64,000 bases of DNA from Amborella trichopoda (GCF_000471905.2 NW_006497672.1:637221-701220); one strand, 5' to 3'; shown: positions 10,056-22,908, numbered from the stretch's first letter. Notes: a model not told the origin generated them from the sequence alone. A program made the numbers and translations.

Positions 10056-12610
10056 TGTTGGAAGGTACTTTTCATCAACATGAGGCCCCCGCTCAATAAA
10101 GGCCTAGCAAGTAGTGGAAATTTTGACAGTCTCAAAATAGTCTCAAACTGGCCAAGATCTTCATGAGGGCTCTCAAAAGTATCCTGGCAAGTTTTGTTGC
10201 ATTTCGACATGTCTAAAGAAGTGCAAACCGAGAACCAGTTCCGGCAGAATCGACCTCAAGCACCATGAAACCGACCCTTATAACTAGAGCTACATTTTCA
10301 ACATCTCAAACTGCTGTGGGACCACCACCATTAAACCTGACATGGTTGAAAACCCCCAGGAGTCAAGTTTTAGCCAAAACAGACACTCCAAGAAGACGTT
10401 ATAGGTGAAAGAATGAAATAGGAGGAGCTGCATGCAATTCCCATGCGGCCACCCTGTAACACTACACCATTAAAGGGACAGTCACGGCCAGTGACTTTTG
10501 ACGCTCATATCTTTATCTTACCATATCGGATCGCTCTCAAATTTGGTGAGCATGTTCGTCTAGTCAAAATGAGCGATTCGATAAGTGACACACCCCATGA
10601 CGATACCCGAACGCGAAGAAAAGCTAGAGATAATTTGTTGATCCATGAAGAAAGTGCAAGAAAATCAGCAGCAACATTCCTCACTCGAGCGGCCAAATCA
10701 CACCACTTGCGAGCCCGATCGATGCCAGACTAATTTCATTGCGGGTGTAAGGTCTCAGGCCATCTCTAACCCGAACCCTGTACATGATGAATGGTCGGAT
10801 TTTGCACACGACGCGGACGAACTAACTTCAAATTCTGTCGTCAGAATCTTTGATTTCGGCCAAAATTCCAAACTTGCAAAATCTTCATTCAGCCACGAAA
10901 TCAAGATGTGTTTGGTGCCCCATGATCATAGCGGCATGCTCAGTGTGATTCAGCGAAGAAAACACAAAAGAAGATCAAGGAACGAACACACTATTGATTC
11001 GAAATTCCAAGATTTACTCAAAATTCAAGTCACATGATCGTGCACCAAAAACACGATCCATGGCTCGAAGTTGGTATCAAATCGATTGCCATGTCTAGCC
11101 CTATAAGAAAACAATCATCTTACGATCAACCGGGCATCAGAACGACCCCGGATCAGCCATGCAAGAACACGCAAGTTCTAGGGCAACATCTGGAATTCCA
11201 CAACTTGTTAGAAAGGGGCAAATCTATCATTTTTCACCCTATTTTCTAATTTCTTTTAAATCAATTTAATCTTAATTTCCAGTAATTAGGGTTACTTTTG
11301 ATCATCCACCGATGTTTGGGGCACACTTCTATATATACGTACCACCATTGTACGCAAAAAAAAGAGAAGGCAGACACATACACACAAGAGAGAGTTTTCA
11401 CTTAATATAAGTTTCTCTTTCTTACCATTATGGTGTTACGCTTGAGGGAGAGGGTAAGGGGAGAGAAACTTTCTATTGGTACCCCTAGGGTTGAGGTAAA
11501 TCTTCTCTCTCTTCTTTTTCTTTTCTTCTTCTCTCTCCCTTCTCCCATCTCTTCCCCCTCTTCTTCGACTCAGTCCCTCACGAAGGTCATGCACGGTAGT
11601 GACAGTGTCGTGCATACCTCTCCCTTAGTCTCACAGATCGCGCATTACGATGGCGTACCATGCGTGAGTCTTCTTCTCCTCCTTCTCATTTATCTCTTTC
11701 TTTCAATGAAGTTTGTAGACGGCGCTGCCCATCACCACCTACAGACGTAGCTTTGGCGTCTCAGTGAAGAACCTAGATGGTGAAACTTGTTGCCGCCTAT
11801 AGGAGTCTTCCTCTGCTGCGTATCTAACATAGATAGCGATACCTATCATCGTCTACGAGCTTCCTCCATGCGTCAGGTGCCTATCGCCATTCTCCAAGTG
11901 TCCCATGCCTATTGTCGTGTGCCTCGTTAAGAGACAACGCCATCCACAAAGGATGTGTCGCCTCCTTGCGTTGTAAACCACGATGCTTATTGACGTCCGG
12001 ACTTGCCCCCCTTTACCGCCTCTCCCTCTTCTCTTCACCTTTTTCTCTTCTCAATTGACTAAGGGTGGGCTTAGATTAACGCCGCCACGTCGACCTCAGT
12101 TTTGAGCAGTATTTCCACCATACTGGTCCTTGAACCATGCCCGTCTTTCTACCACTCCGAGTCAGCAACTTCTGGTCGTCATGCTAGTCTCGCCCTTCTG
12201 TGAAGTTCTCTTCTTCTTTCTACCTTTCATCTAACCTTGCACTTCATCGCCTTCTCCCATGAACGTGCATTACCCTAAGAAAAGGGTGGGTCTTTTCGAC
12301 TTACTTGTTTTACAAATTAACCATAAAAGTGTTGTGCAAAAACATAGGAGGATTACAGGTCAAGGGAGACGATTCCGAACCAGCTCAAGCAGCTGGGGGG
12401 GCTTTCTTTGTGATCTAAGAGGGTGCCCACGTGAGCCAGTTCGAGTAAGTCCCAAACCCACTTAAAATTCCTCTCTCATAAGTTGGTATACCTGCCCTTG
12501 CCTGTGAGGTTCCGAGAGAGCGATATCAAATTCCAGGTCCACCAGAGACCCGAGACACGTCCCACTAGATCACCTAGATCCGGAGGACAAGATCGAGGCA
12601 CCTAACCAGC
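10056..12610 (+). repeat. LTR L3, 5' LTR of element 2
   Basis: It begins TGTTGGAAGG and ends ...cctaaccagc just before the primer-binding site. TATA-like 'ctatatatac' near 11328, then a CT-rich hairpin zone (11580-11980) and the family's conserved last 150 bases. In a stretch of about 240 bases (11265-11510 against 28440-28690) I count roughly 23 mismatches to L4 by eye, so L3 and L4 are a plausible LTR pair of moderate age. Confidence 0.8.
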
Positions 12611-12611
12611 T

Positions 12612-12629
12612 TGGTGACTCTATTGAGGA
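12612..12629 (+). other. Primer-binding site (degenerate)
   Basis: The sequence 'tggtgactctattgagga' directly follows the LTR. It is a variant of the TGGCGACTC...GGGGA type of primer-binding site known from plant Tat/Ogre-type gypsy elements. The differences look like C-to-T or G-to-A changes. Confidence 0.65.
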
Positions 12630-12774
12630 CTTATTATCCCTTAGTCAGTTCGCTCTTGTTTGACTAGTTTCTTTCTTTACTTTCTGCACTCATTTCTATG
12701 GCACCTGGGTTGTTCAACCCATTCATCTGGGTCGAGGATTTCGTTATCCCTGTACTCGTGGCTATTCCAGGGAA

Positions 12775-13113
12775 GTGAGCCGCTCAAGCTTCCTTGCCTA
12801 CTCTCCTTCTAAGTCAGGACTCAAGGTCCGGCTCCAGGTTCTCACCTGGATCGTTGCGAGAGGGGATTTAAAGGTCCCTGCCTCCTCGCTTTCTCGCTGT
12901 TGTGGACTCTCCACCAAGGCCCCTTTCATGACCAGCACTTCTGCTGCCGCGCACCCTGCCACTGGCAAAGCTCTTACCAGTCATACTGCTGCGGTACGCC
13001 GGAAGGCTGCCCCGCCCATCCCTACGAAAGGCAAACAAGTTGTCCTTGCCCCTGAGGTTTGTCGAAAAGCAAACCCCCCTGGTCCTTCACTACTCCGAGT
13101 CCCGCAAACCTAG
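12775..13113 (+). CDS. Gag-region open frame of element 2 (function not recognised)
   Basis: A 112-codon open frame 165 bases after the primer-binding site, where gag should begin. It is rich in Ala, Pro, Ser and Lys, has no recognisable domain, and its first codon (GTG or a later ATG) is uncertain. It could be the N-terminal part of the element's gag. The frame is lost by 13113, and 13114-13602 holds more of the same GC-rich sequence without a clear frame, up to the foreign LTR at 13603. Confidence 0.3.
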   Translation: MSRSSFLAYSPSKSGLKVRLQVLTWIVARGDLKVPASSLSRCCGLSTKAPFMTSTSAAAHPATGKALTSHTAAVRRKAAPPIPTKGKQVVLAPEVCRKANPPGPSLLRVPQT

Positions 13114-13602
13114 AGGGTCGGTACACAGAGGCAGAGGCCTTGAGGTCTTCACCCCTCGCACACACTCAAAGGCTCGTGGTCTATCCACTTGAGCCACACC
13201 TCAGGGCGACCCTCATGTTTCCTTGAACTCGCATCTCTGACTAGGCCTTCTCGGGCTAAACCCTGCATGCGCCATGAATTCGCTTTCCACAGCTCGGGGC
13301 AGCGCTAGCTCTATGCCACCTTGAGTACAGGAGGGTCGATCGCTCCGTCTTCCCACTCGGCACACACAGCTTCACCTTGTGAGAGATAGGCTCCCGCCTC
13401 ATCCCTAACAAACACAAGCTTGTGGATCTCGGCCTCCACAGGTCGAACCCATTGACCGGGCCTAGGCAGACCCCAAGTCACTCGGACGGCTGACCCTAAA
13501 GGTGCACACCCGCCATCTTCGCAGGTCCCTTTTGGAGCCAGACTCAGGCGGAGTCACGAGCCGGCCCACTTTCCTCTGCTGCACTACCAACGTCAGGCAA
13601 GA

Positions 13603-16422
13603 TGTCACGACCCCATTCCCTGACCCATGTTGTCCCATATCGGAGGGCGACAAAGCGCAGGAGCACAAACACATAGGTCGTGGATGTCACTCAAGTGGGA
13701 GTGGATCAATGCATAATTAACTTTGGAATCAGAGGAAACCACGAAATAAAGCAAAAACTCATACAATAAATATCCAAAACTGATTAGAATAAAACCATTT
13801 ATATAATATTCAGACCTCAAAAATTTCTATTGTAACAAGTTCAAGGCACAACAAGCCTGACCACAAAAATTCCATAATTCTTCAAAATACATTTTCACAT
13901 ATCCACCAGGCACCTACCTTCAAAAGAGTCACCAACTGGAACTTTAAGCTTTAAAATGCCTGTCATCACCGTCTAGCTGTCCACACTAGGGTATCAGATC
14001 TCACTCTTCACAGAGGGGAAAAAAGGGGTATGAGTTAAAGGCTCAATAAGCGAATCAATACCCTTGCATTCCAACCTAGATGCGCTCATAAAGGATAACA
14101 GACCCACAACTATCATAGTTCATACAGGATCACATAATACAATCATACATCAGTATATGCAGACAGAGTGAGTAAAAAGAGTTCAGATCTCTGGGGTTTC
14201 CATGTTTCATGAACTAAATAGTCATACATATATATATCACTATCACACAGTCAGAAGCTTGGCTAGAGCATAAAGTTCAGACTGACATAAATTAATAGGG
14301 TCTACTCTTGAAGTAGAAGTCACATCGATCAAGCTAAGCCAGTCTTGTAATTTTGGACTTCTATCCTCATTCAGGAGGGAGGACAATGACAAGTGGGGGC
14401 CCCACTTCGTAATGACCTCACTCAAGCATACAGTCCTCAGCGTGCTTTGAGGTTTACGATAGGCTGAGGCCTTGCAAGACACGACCCTCTCCTTGTGCCT
14501 TCAAGCGAGAGGGCGTTACACTACCATTGGAGGACCCAATGCATAGTGCCCATAACAGAGTGGGGGGCAAGACCCTCCCAGTTATTTACAGTTACATCTC
14601 GACTCCACTCCTATCATAGGAGTCAAGGTAAAAGATACCCCACTACCCATAGAGGACCCATTGCGTAGCAAGTAGTTATTAGAATTACAGTACCCTCTAC
14701 CCAATGGAGGACCCATTACGCAATGGTCAGGATTAGAATCCGAATCAGATAACATCGATACAAAATCCACTATTAATGGAGGACCCATTGCGTAGTGGCC
14801 AGAATCAGAATCATATAGGTATCACACCTAATATAAGCATGCTTAAACATTCACTCATTCACATTTCACTCTTTTCAAGAGGTTAGGAACATTCATGGTA
14901 TCATAAGTATGTCATTTCAGTATCTTATAACAAATAACTTCAATCATCTTGCAAAAGAACCAAGCCATGTTCAACATATCAGTGCATAGCAGATGTATCG
15001 ACGCAACAACTAAGAATTCGTTGTAATTCTTATCAGAAATAGGCATGTGCAAGGTATGACATAAGATCCAACTTATGAGGAAAATTTACTTCATTTCAAT
15101 TGCTCTTTCAGAGTGAATATGAGCCTCTCTCAATCACTGAAAGTATGAAGCTTAATTGAGCATGGCCAATCCAGGGTTAATATAGAATCTTGAGATTTTG
15201 AAATGTCATATTGGGGTATGTTTCATAAACAGGGATATAAACATCAATTTTATAAGGAATTTCAATATAATTCCAAAACAAACTTTCAAGTTAACATTCT
15301 TAGCTTTCATGTGATAGTGATTTGAGAGAATTTGAACCCCATTTGGTCCGTCAAAAGCTTAAGGTAACAGAAGTAATAGTTCTGGAAATTGCTGAGTTTG
15401 CTCATCAGTGATGTGATCTCATACTTTGATGTCTAACTCTTGATTTTAGAAATAATTTCAAAATACTTTCAACATGTGAATTAAAAAGGACACATAGACC
15501 TTTCAAATGATAATGGCTTGAAGGAAATTGAACTCCATTCGATCATTTAAAAGTTATGAAAGCAGGAACAAAAATTCTGAGTTTTCTGCAATCTGTCAAC
15601 AGTAACATATCCACATTCTTTGAAACACAACTCTTAAATTATAAAGAATTTGGATAATGTTAAAACATAAAACTCATAATAAACTCGTGTATCTTTCAAA
15701 TGGCTATATTTATGAGTCATTTGTACTTCATTTGATAAAAAAAAACCTCAGTGGAACTAGAGTGATATTTGTGGAAATTTACACAGTCTGTTAATAGTGA
15801 CATAGGTGCATAAAATGAAGTCCACCTTTCAAATTATTCAGAATTTCAATTGGATCAAACATAAAGATTAAAATAAACTCAAAGATCTTTCTAATGTTAG
15901 TGATTTGAGGAAATTCCGATGATATTTTATAGGCCAATCACGTGTTACAAAATCATGCACAAGCTCTAGATTTTCATGTCACAATCATAGCATGCCCTAA
16001 AGATTTGTTCATAGCTTCCAACTTTCATTAGAAATCAGCATGCAATCCTTTTTAACACATAATAGATACATATGACCCCTTAATTCACAAGTTTCCTCCA
16101 ATAATTTGAAGAGTTTAATCACTCATTCATCATGTAAAGGCAAGCCATTGTTGCTGAAAAATCATAACAGAACAGTGTGCATATAGTGTCATTGTTCAAA
16201 CCCTATTCATGCCCACCACATGCATTATTCATGCTTATTCTAGGATCAAAATCACGCTTGATTCATGTTCAATTCATACTATGAAATGGAAAGGTAATGA
16301 TCCACTTTAACAACAAAAGTGCCCTCCAATCCTACCTTCCACAGCCACTTCAAGCTCCTCCACAAGGGCTCCAACAATGAGGTAGAGGGAGCTTCTTCCA
16401 AGCTTCCCCAAATTTCTCTTAT

Positions 16423-16464
<42 letters not shown>

Positions 16465-16883
16465 AGAGAGTGAGGCGTGAGAGAGAGAGAGAGAGAGAGG
16501 AGAAGGAGTGGAGCGCGTGAGGATGAGAGGAGCAGAGAGGGAGAGAGAGCTGGATTGGTTTAAAAGAAAAAGGAGAAGGGGGAATTGAGGTGGAAGCAAG
16601 CCACCTCCAAGTGTCATAAGGAGGGCAACAAGTGGCACAAGGAGGGTACAAGTGGCACAAGGAGAAAGAGAAAAGAAGATGAAAAAGAAAAAGGGAAAAA
16701 AAGATAAGGAAAAAGGGGTGGTCCCGCAAGTACCATCCTACACAACCAGTCCCAATGGTCTAAATCCATTGCATCACTACTTGTGGCGGCACATTCATTT
16801 CACCTTGCCGTGCACTTCGCCTTATCCCACCGTGCGCCTCCTTCTACTGTGCACAGCACCACACCGGAAGCTCTGGGACGTCA
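13603..16883 (+). mobile_element. Solo LTR of the second gypsy family (Tekay/Del-like) nested in element 2
   Basis: It starts TGTCACGACCCC and ends ...GGGACGTCA, near-inverted termini, and interrupts the gag region of element 2. Inside are about 60-bp repeats around 'ggaggacccattgcgtag' (14520-14815), repeated short blocks that match 8053-9514, and (AG)n tracts at about 16430-16500. About 3.3 kb with no coding sequence. The open frames over the AG/CT tracts (16279-16729) are low-complexity. A clear 5-bp target duplication was not found. Confidence 0.6.
16430..16500 (+). repeat. (AG)n microsatellite
   Basis: Two long AG runs separated by 'gaggcgtgag', inside the nested LTR. Similar GA-rich ends are seen in the 8053-9514 copy near 9290. 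Confidence 0.9.
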
Positions 16884-17424
16884 AAAAGCACCTCGAGCCT
16901 TAGTACTCAAAGGTCTTCCCTAAGAGTACCATCTTGAGCTAGCCCCAGGTCATCTGAGCACCCTGACTTCACAAAGGAATTCTTGGTGATGGCTTGATGT
17001 CAGACAGAGGCCTCCAGCCTCCAAAACAAGAACCCAAGCTATGTTACATCCTTAGGGCCGACTCCCTACTCTAGCTCATAGACATGGCCCTCGCCAGTTC
17101 AAAAAAAACAAGGCAGTTCAGGTCTCAGGCTCAGTTCTAGAATGAGGTCCACAACAACCTCAGTTCTTGAATGAGGCCAACAGATCCAGACCAGGGAAGC
17201 CCCCAAGGCAGTCGAAGTCACCACCCCTGACGACGTCCTGCCTTGTAATCCCTTTTTCCCTCTTCATGAGTATTGTTTGGTGATCACCACCAGGAAGCCA
17301 TAGTCCCAAGATCATCAAGAACCGATCCTCACAAGATCGGCATACAGAGCTTGAGTCCAGTCGAGGCAGGCTGAGCTCAAACTCATACCCCAGTAGTTGG
17401 GGCAATCAAAAGGCAGTAATCAAC

Positions 17425-17847
17425 ATGGTGTCCAAAGGCTCGGTTTCTCAAACCCTGGACCTCTCTAAGGCACAGGCGTCTCCGGCCAGGGGCAAGCAGC
17501 ATTCCTATAACAACGTCCTGCCTCCTAAAAACTCTGGGCGAAGCGACTACTTGACCCAACACCAGAATGAGGATTACCCCTTCGACACAGAGTGGACACC
17601 TGCACTACTTCGACTGCTGCTAGAACAGAACATGATACAGTTGTCGGCAACCAATACTATGGAGTTGGCTGGGCAGGAGGCAAATGAGAAGTATTGTGCC
17701 CATCATAGGAGTGTATGCCACCCCACTCACAATTGCTATAAGCTTAACAACACTATCAAAGCCCTTATCAACAAGGGTCAGATAAAGCTCGAAGAATTGA
17801 GAAAGGCATTCGGGGTAGCTGAGGCATCTCACATAATCACAATCTAA
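17425..17847 (+). CDS. Gag fragment with CHHC zinc knuckle, element 2
   Basis: A 140-codon open frame. Near residues 91-104 it has Cys-x2-His-x4-His-x4-Cys (17695-17736) followed by 'YKLNNTIKALINKGQIKLEE', the knuckle plus Leu/Ile-rich helix seen in Tat/Ogre-type plant gag proteins. In the family this domain binds the element RNA in the virus-like particle. Element 3 has the same motif with the same spacing at 31295-31336. The upstream part (16884-17424) has no continuous frame, so the gag capsid region is decayed. Confidence 0.65.
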   Translation: MVSKGSVSQTLDLSKAQASPARGKQHSYNNVLPPKNSGRSDYLTQHQNEDYPFDTEWTPALLRLLLEQNMIQLSATNTMELAGQEANEKYCAHHRSVCHPTHNCYKLNNTIKALINKGQIKLEELRKAFGVAEASHIITI

Positions 17848-19037
17848 GAAGATGATGGGGCACCTGCTATCATTCGTGCATTCTTCTCATAATTCACGTA
17901 GAAGGAATCGCCACCCCAAAACCGACAAGGTAGCCTAAGTTCCTGCCTCCAGGGATCGAGAACCTCTGGTGTGCATATCACCAAATACGAGACCATGACA
18001 TCAGTGAGTGCACTGGCTTCCATAAGCTCTAGGTTGAAAAGATGCGACAGTGCCAGAAAGTTCAAGGATACCCGGCAAGACACCCTCGAGTCCCTCTCCC
18101 TCCTGCACAAGAAGACCTTCAGACGCAAGCCTAGGGAAATGCCGAGTAAGACCCTCTCTAGGCCCTCTTCAAAGCGATGCTCCACCAAGGTCTCATCACT
18201 CCCAAGCTCGCCAGGCAGCCGAGATGCCTTGCCTGGGGCACAAAAAAACTCTGGTGCCCCTATCACCATGTGTGGGGCCATGAACTCAATTACTGCTCTG
18301 GGTTCGAGGCTATAGTCGCGAAGAAAGTCTAGCATGGTCACATCGACAGTGCAATTCTCTCAGAACACGTCCAAACCCTTGCTCCCGTTCAAGGAGAAGC
18401 CATGCTGCAGACCCCTCATAAGTATGCACTTGACTCCTCAAGGCCTTCGACCTTTCAGCCTTGGAAGTCTACCATGGGCGAAGCAGGCTCAAGTCCCTGA
18501 GACGCGAGGAAGTCCGCCATGCTACTGCCTCTCGCCAGTCTGATAAGGCGCTCCAAACTCCCCCTCGAGCATCTCGAAGGAGGCGGTAAACACCTAGGTC
18601 GACCCGCCGAAGGGATCATCTTCCTTAGCCACCAGTCTAGGAAGAATTCCTCAAACCCCTTCCTCCACTGCCGACCTTGCAAGACTTCATCCCAGGCACA
18701 GCTCACCTCATCTTATCATCCAATCAGGCAGATGCCCCTGAGTCATCAATATCTCAAGAGCCGGCCAAAATGGGTGACGATGTTAAAAGCACCCCACAAT
18801 GGTCAAAGCCGGGGTAAGACCTTAAATACCCCCTGCAAGAGTCCAACTCCGGTGATGACGTAAAGCTGCTCGGAACATTCTAACCCTTCTTCTCCTTCCC
18901 TCTCCTCTATTCCTTCTACAGGTACCACTCGGCGATGCTCAGACTTCGACACTCTAAACAGGGAGTTCGGAGACCCCAGCCTCACCATACCGCAGCAAGA
19001 ATGCCTTAGAGAAATATCAACTTAAGCGGCAGGATTC
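17848..19037 (+). pseudogene. Decayed gag-linker region, element 2
   Basis: No long frame is maintained. Two related blocks, about 17960-18000 and 18250-18290 ('ctctggtg...atcacca...gagaccatga' type), suggest an internal duplication of about 290 bases. Ser/Pro/Lys-rich short frames occur in both strands but none is convincing alone. Confidence 0.4.
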
Positions 19038-20040
19038 TTGACAACCGCCGACGCCTTGGCAACCCGAGTCAAAACCGAGCCATCTCTGAGCTCCTACTCC
19101 CATGAAGCCTCCCACATGGTGCAAATATTGGAAGTACCAACCAGCACGAGGCAAATGGGTCTAAGATCGGGAAAGAAGCTATTGCCCACACCTCAAAAGT
19201 TCAAGGTCCTCAAATTTCCTAATCCTTCACTTTCCCCTAAGCCTAAACCTCAAACCTCTACATCCCTAGTACAAATTCCTATTACTACCCCATTGACCCA
19301 GAAAACACTGGCTGAACAGCAAAGTCAGTCGGTGTCACAAACCAAGACTCAACCAAAACCGGTTCTTATGCCTACTCTACCACCTACACCAGTGACTGGA
19401 TCTGGAACACAGAAGACATATGAGGATAAAGTAAAATACGATGTAATTGGGCACTTGAGAAAGCTTCCAGCCCTTTTGAGTATCTATGATGCCCTCTTGC
19501 TGTCTGAAGACTACAACATGGCTTTGGTCCAACCACTCTCTAACCCAGAGGTGTAGACACTGAGGTGAAACCCATCGAGGTCGACCCAACCATTCTAAGC
19601 GAGTGCCTGACAATCTCCTTTTTTGAAGATGACCTTCCTCTGGGAGGCAAATTCCATAATCGCCCCCTCTTCGTGAATGGTGAACTGCATGCTTACCCTC
19701 TAAATCGGATCATACTAGACGGAAGGTCAGCAGTTAACCTAATCCCAAGAAGGATTCTCACCCGACTGGGATTAGGGTCGATGACCTCACTCCTACCCAC
19801 ATCACTAAAAGCTAGTCGGCACAATTCACCTCCGCCTTAAGATCGGTGACCTCAATGATTACGCTCATTTTCATGTAATCGACACTGATACCTCTTACAA
19901 CGTCCTGCTTGGTCGTCCTTGGCTTCATGATCAGGGGGTGGTTCCTTCCACGCTCCACCAACGTTTCAAGTACAGCCGAGGTGGAAGACAACACACGGTC
20001 TATGCTGACAAAAGACCGTTTCCCGTAGCTGAGACTCACT
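19038..20040 (+). pseudogene. Retropepsin (aspartic protease) region, element 2, frameshifted
   Basis: The first segment (19038-19556, 172 codons) is Pro/Gln/Thr-rich and ends with 'YDVIGHLRKLPALLSIYDAL', which resembles the helix before the protease in Tat-type polyproteins. The second segment (19565-19840) contains 'IILDGRSAVNLIPRRIL', where the catalytic Asp lies near 19718 and the usual D-[ST]-G is D-G-R. A third segment in another frame (about 19815-20040) has 'SYNVLLGRPWLHDQGVVPST', the conserved C-terminal flap/LLGRPW part. The frame breaks between segments, with some residues apparently missing, mean no active enzyme. No reverse transcriptase follows. Confidence 0.75.
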
Positions 20041-20964
20041 ACACCGACGCCAAGTACTATTTCACTGACCTTTTTGCACCAAAAAAGTCAAAATATTACG
20101 ATCAAAAGTCTATGAGAGAGAAGGGACCTTCGTCTCATGACAACATTGAGGATCTGGGGCGAATGATTACAAACATGTTCAAAGAAGAGGAAAGACAAGG
20201 CAAGATCCTCCCTTTGACCCCTATCCACCCAAGTATACCTTGCCACCTCTCCGAGGTCATGGTATCCTCTCCCGAAGGCAAAGCTTCTCTCTCTACTTCT
20301 AATTCACCAGAACAAAATGACGAGTCGGAAGTAGCCCCAAAGCCTGAGGAAGCCAACACCTAGGGTCACCTACACATCAGACCAGTAAAAGGTTCTGCAT
20401 GCCCCCATCGCCCTTTTAAAGACAAAACTGGCACGCTAAAAGAATGTCTTACACTTCTCTAGGATTGTCGAAGAAGTACAGACGAACGAGAGTCAGCCCT
20501 CCTGCTCTTAGTAACAAGACCCCATGGCAGTGTTAAGAAGCAAGATGTGTAGCCTCCAGAACCAATTGAAGGCTATGCACGTCACTACAAAGCACTTAAG
20601 GGAGTTTGTCCCTAAGACCAAGACTTACGACGAGCTCAAAAGCAATGTACCTCGAATCGAAGTCAAAGCTCCCCCAGACTAGAGCATTTACAGCAAGTAG
20701 GCTCATCAAATCATGAGAACTATGAATTATGAACTCTCCAATCAAACACTCATGGGTGAAGAAGCAAATGCTCCCCCATTCGAGGTCATTGAGGCCACAA
20801 CGGGCTGCCACAATATGAAGTAAGGAGTGGACTATTCTGCTTCATCTCAAACCATGAAAGGGTAGAAGTAGTGAAACGAAAGAAAAGGGAAGAGCAAAAG
20901 ACATGTCATTCACATGGAAGAGAAAAGAGTCACTTCATTCATCAATCAAAGATTGTTACAAATA
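20041..20964 (+). other. Spacer between protease and antisense gene, element 2
   Basis: A Lys/Glu/Ser-rich frame continues to 20363, then short broken frames. No YxDD box, RNase H or integrase HHCC motif is visible. In an autonomous Tat element several kilobases of pol would lie here. Confidence 0.5.
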
Positions 20965-21639
20965 TTAGCGAAAACGGCAAAAAGAGGGGATTCTGTCACT
21001 AATGCCAGCAATTTGAGTACGAAGAATGACAAATATAAATAGCTGCTTTGATCTCAAAGCTAAGCCTATAATGGTTCTTCTCCTGTCTTTCAAAGCTGCC
21101 GCTTGGAGGAGTGCAAACTTTCTAACCAAAGGAGGATATTCCCCACTCTCCAACTGAGGCAAAAATGGGTCCTTTCCCACGTTGCGGGCCACGATAATCA
21201 AGATTTGCAAATCACCAATGCTACATTCAAGAATCACCATGTCCTCCTCATTTTCAAAACAAGTGACCTCTTTAAATATCAAAGGAACTTCCAAGGGCAA
21301 AATATCGAAATCTGAGTGAACAAACTGACACAAGAGCAAGCTAATTCTAAGGTTTCCCAAGTGTGCTACCGTGGAATCTGTAACAGTCCAAGACCAGAGA
21401 AAGAACCTTAACAGAGGTCTAATGGGGGGATATTCCTCAATAGAGGCTGACTCTTCTAAGCACAGAACTTCCCTAGCTTGTCGAGCCATCTCAATCACTT
21501 TCATTTTGAACAAGTCCGCGCAAGGAACATCGAAGTCTAAGAGGTTGTCTATCAACCTTTTTGACAAAGAGGGAAACATGATCAGCTCAAAGAGAGAAGC
21601 CTGGCTTAAGAGTTGATAAGCGGCTCTAAAAGATCTCAT
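20965..21639 (-). CDS. Antisense open frame of 224 residues in element 2, unknown function
   Basis: This is the longest uninterrupted ATG frame in element 2, and it runs against the element. I do not recognise the family. It is rich in Leu, Ile and Phe with acidic patches ('FENEEDMVILECS') and has no signal peptide or known catalytic motif. Upstream on the same strand an open segment in another frame runs from about 21990 to 21680. A TATA box at 22900-22908 could drive the whole region. Antisense ORFs between pol and the 3' LTR are known in Tat-lineage elements. This may be one, possibly with introns. The ATG at 21637-21639 is preceded by an in-frame stop 21 bases upstream. Confidence 0.45.
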   Translation of the reverse strand: MRSFRAAYQLLSQASLFELIMFPSLSKRLIDNLLDFDVPCADLFKMKVIEMARQAREVLCLEESASIEEYPPIRPLLRFFLWSWTVTDSTVAHLGNLRISLLLCQFVHSDFDILPLEVPLIFKEVTCFENEEDMVILECSIGDLQILIIVARNVGKDPFLPQLESGEYPPLVRKFALLQAAALKDRRRTIIGLALRSKQLFIFVILRTQIAGISDRIPSFCRFR

Positions 21640-22899
21640 TCGTTGTTTGTAGTGACATTACGGCAGTTGAGCCTGGTAATTTATGCAGGGAGAGGCATCA
21701 CGGCCTACGAAACAATAAAGCCTCCCCGAATGCACCAAATAAGAGGATGAATAACTTGTCGTGAAAAGGAGGCGACTACAAAAGCCCTGCCTATGATGGG
21801 TTCCCTTCGAATAGGAAACATGAGTCTCTCTCTCAAGGTTGCAAGGGGAATCGCCCCGTTGCCCATAATTATCAGATCATACTCGCTCTCACCTCCGAAG
21901 ACAAGAGGTTGAGGAAAGGGATGCGATGCATTCTCAGTAATAAGAGGCTCTTCGTCCTCAATAACACTGAGGTCCCTTCCGGAAGAAGCTTATCTCGGAA
22001 GACATGTTTCGGGGGGGCACCAAATATTGCTATCTCGCAGTCAAAGGTAAGTCTATCACCATCTGCCACCAAGAGGGAATCTCCGTCTCAAGATCAATCA
22101 AGGACTATCGACGTCCCACGAACCAAGGCATATTAATGCCTCGCTCCATCCGTCAACAAGCGTCGCACATGTGTCCCTTGAAATCCGGACATGCCACCTG
22201 ACACTTGCGTGGCCTGTCACCGCACGTACGAAGGGTGACCGATCGTCGTTCCATGAGTCCTCACCTCCTTGATCATTACGGTCTCCCAATTCTTCAGTTT
22301 CCCACTGATATTTTCTTATGCTCACCCGGAATCCTCTTCCATCCACCAGGAAAACCCTCTCCTACCTCCTGCTTGTTGTCGGAGTTAACGAAAACCACCG
22401 GAAGTCCCCAGAATACTTCCTTGAGACCCGGCGGATTGCCCTTCGCCCCATGTTTTGTTCTCACTTTAGTAGACCACCAAAGCTCACTGAAATTCTGCTA
22501 AATTTCTTATGAGCTCAATACAGCCCCTTCTCTTTCTCCTTCGACAACACGGAATGAGCAAAGCCCTTTGAGCTCTCTGCGACCTCCCCCTCAGCAGCAA
22601 AACGACTGGAGAAGCACTTGAACTTCGGCAGAACACCTCTGTAAATTCTACCAAGGCCCCGAGAGATCCTCTTCGTTGCTCAAAAAGCCTCGATGTTGGC
22701 CAAAAACTGTTCGCAAGCACGTTGCGATGCTTCACACCTCCTGAAGTTGGCCAAAAAAATCCCTACGGAACTTTCTCTGCAAGTTTTGGCTGGGAAGTGC
22801 TCACTGAAAAACCTCTCCAGGAGCGTTGCCTCTCTCTCTCTAAAAAACCTTTCTATTGTTTTACCCTCCGGTAAAACAGTAATGTGAGGTTTCTCCCCC
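21640..22899 (-). pseudogene. 5' part of the antisense gene region, element 2
   Basis: Minus-strand open segments occur at about 21680-21990 ('SEYDLIIMGNGAIPLATLRE'-type residues), 21872-22072, 22098-22346 and 22484-22735, in different frames. GT-rich donor-like sites are scattered among them, so a spliced or decayed multi-exon gene is possible. None of the segments matches a family I recognise. Confidence 0.3.
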
Positions 22900-22908
22900 C
22901 TTTTATAC
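22900..22908 (-). promoter_or_regulatory. Antisense TATA box, element 2
   Basis: On the - strand this reads 'gggtataaaagg' followed by a purine-rich leader. It is a strong match to a plant TATA box and sits upstream of the antisense open frames. Element 3 has an equally placed antisense box at 33561-33574. Confidence 0.55.

Noticed and set aside
19377..20359. - strand frames opposite the protease region
   Set aside because: Shadows of the + strand protease segments with DGRSAVN and LLGRPW motifs.
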